Shown one piece after another: positions 25,294 through 32,333 of a stretch of DNA of 45,398 nucleotides (the first letter of the stretch is position 1; each line of letters starts with the position of its first letter). Both the position numbers and the translations under genes were made by a program. The stretch comes from Gammaproteobacteria bacterium. Lineage in GTDB: Bacteria; Pseudomonadota; Gammaproteobacteria; Steroidobacterales; JABDKV01. The notes beneath the pieces are model-generated. The model made no database searches. It saw nothing but the letters and a program-made list of their open reading frames with translations, and was not told the origin of the DNA. The stretch covers positions 1 through 45,398 of the forward strand of contig JAHEKH010000012.1 of the NCBI GenBank assembly GCA_024638445.1, in the 5' to 3' direction.

Positions 25294-25976
25294 CAGTCCG
25301 CCTGCAGCAGCGCCGCCAGCTCGTCCAGAACGGAAATCTGCACGGGTTCCGCGCTGCCGCCGGGCCAGTCGCGCTTCAACCGGTTCATCCACACCGGGTG
25401 CATCCCGGCCTGGCGTGCGCCGTAAACGTCTTCGCGCGGTGCGTCACCGACATGCACGACCCGCTCTGGCGGCAGACCGGCGGCCGCCGCGGCCGCGGCA
25501 AAGATCTCTTCGTCCGGCTTGGCTACACCGACGTCCGATGCGCGAATCGTGCAGGAGAAATATTCCGACAGACCGATTTGCACGAGATCTGCATTTCCGT
25601 TCGTCACCGCCAGGAGCGTGTACCGGCCTGCCAGCTGGTCGAGCGCCGGCAGCACATCATCGTACAGCTCCACTTCGTTACGAACGCTGAGAAACGCCCG
25701 GTAGGCCGTTTCGACGAGCGCCACGTCGTAACCGCCGCGTTCCAGCAGCAGGGCAATGCCGGCCCGGCGCAGGAAGGCAAAGTCGTGCCTGCGATCCGGG
25801 TGACGCTGCAGCACCTCTTTGCGAATGCCGCCGGCTTCGGCGCCGCCGTCGGGCACCGATCGCGGGCAGTTCTCGAGGAACCACTCACCCAGCGCCTGTT
25901 CCGCGCGCTCGATGACCGGCGCGATCGGCCAGAGCGTGTCGTCCAGGTCGATGGAAATTGCGGCGACGTTTTTCAT
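25293..25976 (-). CDS. HAD-superfamily phosphatase
   Basis: 227 residues. Motif I is IDLDDTLWP (nucleophile D10, acid D12), motif II LLAVTNGNAD, motif III Lys in the GVAKPDEEIF segment, and motif IV HVGDAPREDVYGA. The alpha-helical C1 cap sits between motifs I and II, as in YjjG-like pyrimidine nucleotidases and haloacid-dehalogenase-like phosphatases. Coupling with nfi raises the possibility of a nucleotide-sanitising or nucleotide-recycling role, but the substrate cannot be read from sequence. Confidence 0.9.
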   Translation of the reverse strand: MKNVAAISIDLDDTLWPIAPVIERAEQALGEWFLENCPRSVPDGGAEAGGIRKEVLQRHPDRRHDFAFLRRAGIALLLERGGYDVALVETAYRAFLSVRNEVELYDDVLPALDQLAGRYTLLAVTNGNADLVQIGLSEYFSCTIRASDVGVAKPDEEIFAAAAAAAGLPPERVVHVGDAPREDVYGARQAGMHPVWMNRLKRDWPGGSAEPVQISVLDELAALLQAD

Positions 25977-26011
25977 GGAGTCACGCAGTGTGCCCTGCGC
26001 GAGACATTTTG

Positions 26012-27082
26012 TCAGCGGGCGCTCAGCATCTGGGCGTCGGACAGCCGGGTTTCGAACTGCTCTACCCCGAGACTGCTGCCGTCGGGACCGATCACCTCGA
26101 CCTGCCAGCGGCCCAGCCGCTCTGCTGTCAATGTGATGCCCGAGAAAGCGGGCGAATGCCAGCCGGTACCCACCGTGACGGAGTCCTCTTTCAGCACCTT
26201 GCCCTTGTAGCGCCAGACATAGCGAACGTTTTTACCTGACATACCGCGAACGCGGACGAAAAAGAAAACCCGTCGCGAATCGCGTTCCAGCTCGACGATC
26301 CAGCCGAGATGATCGACCGGCTCACCGTCGCGTATTGCGCTGGTCAGCTGCGACCAGGCCAGGGTGCCTGCCAGCTCCTCCTGCATCTGCATCAACGCCA
26401 GCTGCGAGGCGCCCAGTTCTTCAGTTGCCCCGGGTTCACCCGCTTCGCCGGCGACAGCCGCTGCCGCCAGCGCCGGCCCGACCGTATCGGCCAATTCCGG
26501 CAACTCCGGCTGCGGCAACTCCGGCGGATCCATGTCCTCGGGGTAGTCGTTACGCGGTGGCGGGAGGTTTTCCGGCGGGTTGACCGGAATTGCAGGCGGC
26601 ACCGGGTCGGCAACGGCCGCCAGCATCGGTGCATCGGAAGTTGCCTGGCGTAAGGAAAACTGCCAGATCGCTATGCCGGCCATCATGCAGACCACCATCC
26701 CGCTGGCAACACCGGCCAGGAACTTTCTGTCCAGCCCCGACGGCATTCGCGTCTTTTTCATGAACGGACGCGCGGTCAGGTCGATGGGGCTGTTCTCTGC
26801 GTCACGCACCTGTCCCGAATCCAGCCCTTTGTCCGCCAGGTCAGCCTCGACAGCACGCGTGCGCCGTGCCGAATAAAGCGCCTCCAGCGCGACCGGCAGC
26901 GGCATCTCCGGGTAGACACCCAGCGTCTGCTTGCGGGTAAAGTCATTGACCTTGTAGACATACAGCCACGTCTTTACGCCGTTCGGAAAAGTCGCCACAT
27001 AGAAGTCGTCGCCGAGACGCGTGTCATAACGCTGCTCCCTCGGTTTCAGATTGGAAACGTACTCTTCGGCGAATTCGTGCAT
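26012..27082 (-). CDS. integrase-N-terminus-like domain joined to membrane helix and DUF2914
   Basis: 356 residues. Residues ~10-75 (YDTRLGDDFYVATFPNGVKTWLYVY, then KQTLGVYPEMPLPVALEAL) carry the pattern of DUF4102, the N-terminal DNA-arm-binding domain of tyrosine integrases. There follows one membrane helix (about 121-143), a Pro/Glu-rich segment (about 150-245), and a C-terminal DUF2914-like domain (VFFFVRVRGMSGKNVRYVWRYKGKVLKEDSV, then RWQVEVIGPDGSSLG). No integrase catalytic core is present, so this is not a recombinase. The arm-like domain would face the cytoplasm and DUF2914 the periplasm if the topology is N-in. Role unknown. Confidence 0.72.
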   Translation of the reverse strand: MHEFAEEYVSNLKPREQRYDTRLGDDFYVATFPNGVKTWLYVYKVNDFTRKQTLGVYPEMPLPVALEALYSARRTRAVEADLADKGLDSGQVRDAENSPIDLTARPFMKKTRMPSGLDRKFLAGVASGMVVCMMAGIAIWQFSLRQATSDAPMLAAVADPVPPAIPVNPPENLPPPRNDYPEDMDPPELPQPELPELADTVGPALAAAAVAGEAGEPGATEELGASQLALMQMQEELAGTLAWSQLTSAIRDGEPVDHLGWIVELERDSRRVFFFVRVRGMSGKNVRYVWRYKGKVLKEDSVTVGTGWHSPAFSGITLTAERLGRWQVEVIGPDGSSLGVEQFETRLSDAQMLSAR

Positions 27083-27440
27083 TCAGAAGACTTGGCTATT
27101 GTCGAATTGACACGATTATCCAATCGAAACCCCATCGTTGCAGTGATCGAACTCAAGGTTTTGCGACACGCAATTCGACATATGTTTCTACCGGCTCCTT
27201 ATGTCAATCCACCTCCACATCATTGAACCGATAGCCTTCAAAAATCAGGTTTGCGTCTGGAAACCTCTCCCGCGCGGTCGTTACTGCGACGGCCTTAACG
27301 AGAGAGCTGCCGGTGCCTATCTCTGGTGACGTCAGATCCTCGGCACCAGAGAGAGGTGCCGGCAGATCGTTCACGCAATCCCGGCAACAGGTACAGCCGG
27401 ACGCTCCTGCGACGTCATCCCGGCACCAGCCATCCAGGCG
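27083..27440. other. 358-base intergenic region, AT-richer, with inverted repeats
   Basis: Between the DUF2914 gene and the M23 peptidase gene I see no ORF with coding features. The first half is less GC-rich than its surroundings and contains the 9-bp inverted pair GTCGAATTG (27101-27109) / CAATTCGAC (27171-27179). The second half holds a 20-base-arm hairpin (27309-27363) and a related partial copy (GACGTCA then CGGCACCAG) near 27411-27430. Confidence 0.6.
27309..27363. repeat. long imperfect hairpin
   Basis: Two 20-base arms (27309-27328 and 27344-27363) pair with two G-U and one mismatch around a 15-base loop. Neither strand has a T tract after it, so it is not a plain terminator. It may be a REP-like element, an RNA structure or a degraded mobile-element end. 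Confidence 0.55.
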
Positions 27441-28376
27441 TTACGGCAGGGCGTGAGTGAGGGAAACGGCGATGTAGCCGCGGCCGCGTCGCGGCCGGCT
27501 GACCAGGCCATTGGACGTTACGAACCGGACCGGCAGGGACTCCGTCGCGCCCCAGGTGGCGGCCCGGTATACCCCGAAATGCAGGTGCGGCATCGTCGTA
27601 TGCCCCGTGTTCCCCGACAGACCGATCAACTGCCCCGCGACGACCCGGTCACCCTCCTCGACCAGCGCCCCGTCCTTCCTGAGGTGGTAGTACTCACCCG
27701 TCGTGCCATCGTCATGCAGCACCACCACGAAGTTAGCGAATGCACCGCAACCGTCCTCCCAGCAACCCCGGTTATTGTGCTCGACCACCCGCGCAACGAC
27801 ACCGTCACGGGCCGCATGCACCGGTGTGCCCACCGGCATGTTGAAGTCCACCGTGTAGTACTCCAGCCCCGTGTGGCTGAAGCGCGATCCATAGCCCTGA
27901 AGGATGCCGTAGCGGCGGCCTTCGGCGTAGGGAAAACGGTACACCACCGAATCGTCGTGTACCGCATCGTGCCGACCGACCGCCCAGTCGAAATTGTAGT
28001 GATACCAGGTGCTGCGTCCCGCTGAGCGCCGGCTCGTCCGGATCACCGTTTTCGACTCGTGAGGCGGGACCGTCAGCGTGACCGGGTTGGCCCCCTTAAC
28101 CGCCAGGTTGCGGGTCCGGACCCGGACCGTAACTGTGACGGGAAAGTCACGCAGGTTCTCGGCGACGAAACTCACTCCGCCATCGTCATGGTCGACCGGC
28201 TTCACGCAGATCCAGCCCTCCGAGCAGGACCCTGCTGCCGTTACCGACGACATCGCCAGGAGGAGCAGAAAAGCCGTTGTTTTTAGCGTTTTTTTCGTCA
28301 CTACGGTGGATTCGACCGCAACGGATGCCTTACAGTTCCGGTGCCGCTGCGACCCTTTCTGCCGGCGCGGCATCAT
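27441..28376 (-). CDS. secreted M23-family peptidase (LytM-type)
   Basis: 311 residues from the first ATG at 28376; a GTG at 28301 would start VTKKTLKTTAFLLLLAMSSVTAAG, a much more normal signal peptide, and is my preferred biological start. The N-terminal region (about 50-150) is a beta domain with NPVTLTVPPHESKTVIR. The C-terminal LytM domain has HTGLEYYTVDFNMPVGTPVHAARDGVVARVVEHN with the zinc H and D, and the HLHF motif (GHTTMPHLHFGVY). It should be a periplasmic zinc endopeptidase or its inactive activator; the HxxxD/HxH ligands look intact. It diverges from the gene at 28403. Confidence 0.88.
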   Translation of the reverse strand: MMPRRQKGSQRHRNCKASVAVESTVVTKKTLKTTAFLLLLAMSSVTAAGSCSEGWICVKPVDHDDGGVSFVAENLRDFPVTVTVRVRTRNLAVKGANPVTLTVPPHESKTVIRTSRRSAGRSTWYHYNFDWAVGRHDAVHDDSVVYRFPYAEGRRYGILQGYGSRFSHTGLEYYTVDFNMPVGTPVHAARDGVVARVVEHNNRGCWEDGCGAFANFVVVLHDDGTTGEYYHLRKDGALVEEGDRVVAGQLIGLSGNTGHTTMPHLHFGVYRAATWGATESLPVRFVTSNGLVSRPRRGRGYIAVSLTHALP

Positions 28377-28402
28377 ACCGGTAAACTCACAGGGAGATTA
28401 CG

Positions 28403-28954
28403 ATGCGCAACACTGTCCTGCTGATCCTGGCCATTACGCTGGCCGCTGCGGCGACCGCCGGCGTGGAAGTCCAGGTCCTCAAATTCGAATTCGACGGCGA
28501 AGCCGGTCCGGTCGGCGTCGAACTCAACAGCGAAACCATGGGATTTACCCTCGACGAACTGCAGCCGGGCGAGACCCGCAGCACGACCAGCGAAGATGGC
28601 ACCCCGGTGACGCTCACCCGCAACGACGAGACCATCGCTCTCCAGGTGGCCGGGCAGCTGTTCGAGATTCCGGCCAGCCACGGCCCGATGCACGGCGCCC
28701 ACGAGATGGGCAGCCACAAGGTCATGATGGCGCACATGGATGACGGCCTGATGATCATCGGCTCCGGTCTCGACGAGACCCGCCAGGCAACCATTCGCGA
28801 TGCCCTGGCCGCCGCCGGGATCACCGGGGAAATTCACTTCGTCTCACCCGGGTTGTCGATGGAAGGCGGCGAGATGATCGTCGAGAAAGAAATCTACGGC
28901 GACGGCGAGAACATCGAGAAGAAAGTCATCATCAAGCGAATGATCGAAGACTGA
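28403..28954 (+). CDS. secreted hypothetical protein
   Basis: 183 residues with SD GGGAG before ATG. Signal peptide MRNTVLLILAITLAAAATA; the mature protein is acidic with a Met/His-rich patch (GPMHGAHEMGSHKVMMAHMDDGLMIIG) that could bind a metal such as copper, and a charged C-terminal tail (EKEIYGDGENIEKKVIIKRMIED). No family recognised. It is a single gene; its stop TGA abuts the stop of the convergent glycosyltransferase gene, forming TGATCA at 28952-28957. Confidence 0.75.
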   Translation: MRNTVLLILAITLAAAATAGVEVQVLKFEFDGEAGPVGVELNSETMGFTLDELQPGETRSTTSEDGTPVTLTRNDETIALQVAGQLFEIPASHGPMHGAHEMGSHKVMMAHMDDGLMIIGSGLDETRQATIRDALAAAGITGEIHFVSPGLSMEGGEMIVEKEIYGDGENIEKKVIIKRMIED

Positions 28955-30037
28955 TCACCGCCGGCTGGCCGCTGCGTAGATACCTGCGTAAGCGGCCAGC
29001 ATGGCCTGGACCGTATAGTTTGTTTCGACATGGCTGCGATTGCCGCCGCCGAGCCGGCCGCGCAGGCCGGCATCGCCGGCAAGCTGACGCAGGCCTGCGG
29101 CCAGCGCGTCATCATCCAGGCCGACCACCCATTCCCGCTGTGTTTTCGGCAAGGTCAGACCAACGTCACCGACATCCGTTGCACACACCGGCAGTCCCGC
29201 CGCCATGGCTTCCAGCAGCGCCACCGGCTGTTGCTCGGAATCGCTCGAAATAGCAAATACATCAAATGCCGAGTACACCGCCCGCAGGTCTTCCAGGTGA
29301 CCCGGCAGGTGCAGCGAAACGCCATGGTCGGCCGCAGCTGCCTGCAGCGCCTCGCGTTCGGCCCCCTCGCCGGCGATGAGCAGGTGCACGTCCGGCGACC
29401 CCAGCTTCGCAACTGCACGAACCAGGCGCCGGTAATTCTTGACCGGGCGCAGGTGACCGACCGCACCGATCACGATATCTTCAGCACCGATGCCGAGCGA
29501 TTCCCGAAACGACTGCCCGGCATCCGGATCGCGGTCGAATCGCGAAGCATCGATCCCGTTGGGAATGAAATGCAGCCGCTCGAGGTGCCAGCGTTCCCAC
29601 GCGATCGTCTCGAGATTCCGGCTCGGCACAATTACCTCGGTGTTTCGCAATACCAGCCGCCGGGTCCAGTTGCGGCGCAGCTTCAGGCGACCGGCCTCAT
29701 CGGCATTGAAGCCGTCTTCGTGGTGTACCACCCGGCCAAACCGCAGGCTGGCCGCGGCGGCCGGCGCCTCGATGGCGCCCCAGTTATAGCTGAGCAGGAG
29801 ATCGGGGCGGGACGACCGCAGCAGGCTGCGCATGCCCCGCACGCCGCCGGGTGCCGCAGGCCGGTCAACGATCTCGAGCTGCACGTCGGCGGCCAGCGCC
29901 GCCGCCCCGGTGCGCCCGTCCAGCGCCACGACCGAGTGACGGATAGCCGGGCCCATGCCGCGCATCAGGCTCACTGCCCGAACCTGCGGTCCGGCAGCGC
30001 AGAACGTCGAGAAAACGTGCAGGTAGTGCCAGCTCAC
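28955..30037 (-). CDS. GT4-family glycosyltransferase
   Basis: 360 residues from GTG 30037, which overlaps the upstream stop as GTGA; the longer frame from GTG 30106 lies inside the upstream gene. N-terminal HYLHVFSTFCAAGPQVRAVSLMRGMG is typical of EPS-cluster GT4 enzymes; the C-terminal half has IGAVGHLRPVKNYRRLVRA, LLIAGEGAEREALQAAA and FAISSDSEQQPVALLEAMAAGLPV (E-x7-E). It should transfer a sugar to a membrane-linked acceptor. Translational coupling to the Gfo/Idh-SDR fusion indicates that the two act on the same glycan or precursor. Confidence 0.9.
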   Translation of the reverse strand: MSWHYLHVFSTFCAAGPQVRAVSLMRGMGPAIRHSVVALDGRTGAAALAADVQLEIVDRPAAPGGVRGMRSLLRSSRPDLLLSYNWGAIEAPAAAASLRFGRVVHHEDGFNADEAGRLKLRRNWTRRLVLRNTEVIVPSRNLETIAWERWHLERLHFIPNGIDASRFDRDPDAGQSFRESLGIGAEDIVIGAVGHLRPVKNYRRLVRAVAKLGSPDVHLLIAGEGAEREALQAAAADHGVSLHLPGHLEDLRAVYSAFDVFAISSDSEQQPVALLEAMAAGLPVCATDVGDVGLTLPKTQREWVVGLDDDALAAGLRQLAGDAGLRGRLGGGNRSHVETNYTVQAMLAAYAGIYAAASRR

Positions 30038-32232
30038 CGCCGGCCCGGGTCGTAAACCCTCACCGCGGCGTCGAGAAAGGCGCTGCGGTCCTCGACCGGT
30101 TGCCACCCGAGCCTCTCACGGGCGAGCTTGCTGGAAAACGGTGTAGCCAGTGCCCGCGACTTCAGGTCACGATAAGACGGGAACTCCGCCTTGCGTCCGC
30201 CGACCCGCTTGACGATCCACTTGCCAATTTCCATCGACTGGCTCAGCCACAGCGGGCGCGGATGAAAGTGCAGCGGGCGGCCGGTCGCCCGGGCCAGCTC
30301 GGCGACGACGTCGGCGGCCGTCAGTCCGGTGCTGGCACACAGGTTCAGCGCTTCACCGTCTACGCCGCCTCCGTCCGCCAGGGTGGCGGCTACCAGCGCA
30401 TCGGCAACGTCGTCGGCCAGTACGAGCGGCAGCGGATGATCGCCGCGCCCCCAGCCGACGCAATGATTGTCGCGCGCCCACAGACCGAGCCCCGAGTGTT
30501 GCATCGGCGTGCCCTCACCCACCACGACACCGGGCCGCGCCACGACGAGCGCGAGACCCAGGCGCCCGGCAGTTTCCCGCAACGCCTTTTCAGCCGCAGC
30601 CTTGCCACGTGAATAAAGCGGTCTTTGTTCCGGCTCCGGATCCGTATCCCAGCTGTCACCGATTGCGCCGGGCTGGCCGTCGGTACCGGTGTAAAGCGCG
30701 GCGATCGACGAAACGTAGACCAGCCGCTCGATGCCGGCAGCGGCACACTGCTCGGCCACCTGCGCCGAACCCCGCACCATGACCGCCTCGACTTCTTCCC
30801 AGGTTGCCCCGTTGCCGGTTGCCAGGTGCACACAGCGCTGTGCCCCGCGCAGCGCCTGCTCCATCCCGGCCGCATCGCCGAGACTTGCCCTGATGACCCG
30901 TAAACGGCCTGACCGGGCCGCCTCGGTGATCACCGGCGGCAGGCTGTGCAGGCGACGCACGACGCAGGTCACCGGTACATCGCGCTCCAGCAGCCGCGCG
31001 ACGACCCGGCGGCCGATAAATCCGGTGCCACCGAGCACCACCACCTCACCGGGCCGGGCGTCGCCCGGTTCCGGGATCGGTTTTTCCGGCGCCGGACTGG
31101 CGGTCGTATCGCCTGCCACGGCATCCGCCCACTGGGTAACCGACAGCGCGGTGCGCGCGTCGTTGGGCAACTGCCCGCCGTCGCGCAGCGCGCGGTGAAA
31201 GGCGGCAATCGAATCACGCATGCTGAGGTAGAAAGGATCGCTGCGGGCGCGCAGTCCCAGCGTCGAGGCCAGCCAGCCGGTGAGATTACGACGGGCGTCG
31301 CCGCGCAGCTCACGCCCGCGCCGGGCCCCGGCCAGGTAGCTGTTCCAGAAATCCAGCCACATCGTCTTGCGTTCGCCCGACAACAGGTCGTGACCGAGAT
31401 CGGCCTCGATAAAGCCGTCGCTGCCGATCACCTGGATCGTATTGCGGGTAAAGGGCTGACCGAAAGCCATGTAGAGCGCCGCGGTGCCGCGTTGCGCGAC
31501 AAACGAAGTCGCCCAGCGCTCGTGGAAGACCTGTCCCGGGTGCAGCTCGCGGCTCGCCAGCTGGCTGGTTCTCGCGCTCACGACGGCGCCGAGCAGTCGT
31601 TCGACAATACTGAGCGGGTGCACCGCCTGTTCGAAAACAATGTTGCGCGGCGCACGAAACATCCAGTGAGAATAGTCGCCCGCATCGAGCTGGCGCAGCG
31701 GCACGTTGAGCACGGCTTCGACGTGCTCGACCCGGCCGATCTCGCCGCTGTCGACACGTTCGAGCAGCCGGCGGATGACCGGACGAAAGACATAGTTGTG
31801 ATTGACCGCCAGCGGAAGCCGGCGTGACTCCGCCAGCTCGGCAAGTGAACGGGCATCGTCGCTGGACAGCGCAATCGGCTTCTCCGCGAATACGCCTACA
31901 CCGGATTCGAGCAGTTGCCGGGTCAGGCTGACGTGCAGGTCCGGTGGCACCGCGAGGTGGGCCACCTGTACCCCCAGACCGGCCAGCTCCGCCGGATCGG
32001 CCACCGCATGGCCCACGGAAAAGCGTTGCGCGGCCTGCTCGGCGCGCGCCCGGCTGATATCACACACGGCGTGGAGTTCGACGCCCCGAGTCTCGGCCAG
32101 CGCTTCGAGATGGAAATCGGCGATGTAGCCCGCACCGACAACCGCGACGCGGGTCGGACCATCCAGGCGCAGGGGACCGGGCGTGCCCGCGGCGCTGCCG
32201 GCCGCCGGTTTTTCGGTTTCAGTGACTGTCAC
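30034..32232 (-). CDS. Gfo/Idh/MocA oxidoreductase fused to extended SDR epimerase
   Basis: About 732 residues from GTG 32232 (a TTG at 32283 is the longer, less likely frame). N-terminal half: RVAVVGAGYIADFHLEAL Rossmann loop, then VFAEKPIALS with the EKP catalytic Lys, and the alpha/beta dimer domain to ~390. A Pro-rich linker leads to a second Rossmann domain, EVVVLGGTGFIGRRVVARLLERD, VYVSSIAALY and YSRGKAAAEK (YxxxK), an NAD-dependent epimerase/dehydratase. Together these could oxidise and epimerise or dehydrate a nucleotide sugar. It precedes and overlaps a GT4 gene, so a role in glycan precursor synthesis is likely. Confidence 0.88.
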   Translation of the reverse strand: MTVTETEKPAAGSAAGTPGPLRLDGPTRVAVVGAGYIADFHLEALAETRGVELHAVCDISRARAEQAAQRFSVGHAVADPAELAGLGVQVAHLAVPPDLHVSLTRQLLESGVGVFAEKPIALSSDDARSLAELAESRRLPLAVNHNYVFRPVIRRLLERVDSGEIGRVEHVEAVLNVPLRQLDAGDYSHWMFRAPRNIVFEQAVHPLSIVERLLGAVVSARTSQLASRELHPGQVFHERWATSFVAQRGTAALYMAFGQPFTRNTIQVIGSDGFIEADLGHDLLSGERKTMWLDFWNSYLAGARRGRELRGDARRNLTGWLASTLGLRARSDPFYLSMRDSIAAFHRALRDGGQLPNDARTALSVTQWADAVAGDTTASPAPEKPIPEPGDARPGEVVVLGGTGFIGRRVVARLLERDVPVTCVVRRLHSLPPVITEAARSGRLRVIRASLGDAAGMEQALRGAQRCVHLATGNGATWEEVEAVMVRGSAQVAEQCAAAGIERLVYVSSIAALYTGTDGQPGAIGDSWDTDPEPEQRPLYSRGKAAAEKALRETAGRLGLALVVARPGVVVGEGTPMQHSGLGLWARDNHCVGWGRGDHPLPLVLADDVADALVAATLADGGGVDGEALNLCASTGLTAADVVAELARATGRPLHFHPRPLWLSQSMEIGKWIVKRVGGRKAEFPSYRDLKSRALATPFSSKLARERLGWQPVEDRSAFLDAAVRVYDPGRR

Positions 32233-32281
32233 GCGGCGGAGAATATCACGCCGGCCCGGTAACTTAGCGGCACTGCGGCAC

Positions 32282-32312
32282 AAAAAAGAGACCCCGCACG
32301 AGGCGGGGTCTC
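32282..32312 (-). terminator. intrinsic terminator after the large secreted protein
   Basis: On the minus strand a perfect 10-bp stem GAGACCCCGC/GCGGGGTCTC (arms 32288-32297 and 32303-32312) with a 5-base loop is followed by six T (32282-32287). Confidence 0.93.
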
Positions 32313-32333
32313 CGGTGGTTACACGCCGTGGGC

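Noticed and set aside
26800-27082. The integrase-like N-terminus as evidence for a prophage or genomic island
   Set aside because: There is no catalytic Arg-His-Arg-Tyr core, no tRNA, no att repeats and no phage genes nearby.
28133-28151. TGTGA and TCACG half-sites resembling the dyads elsewhere
   Set aside because: They lie inside the M23 peptidase coding sequence with an 8-base spacer, so chance is more likely.
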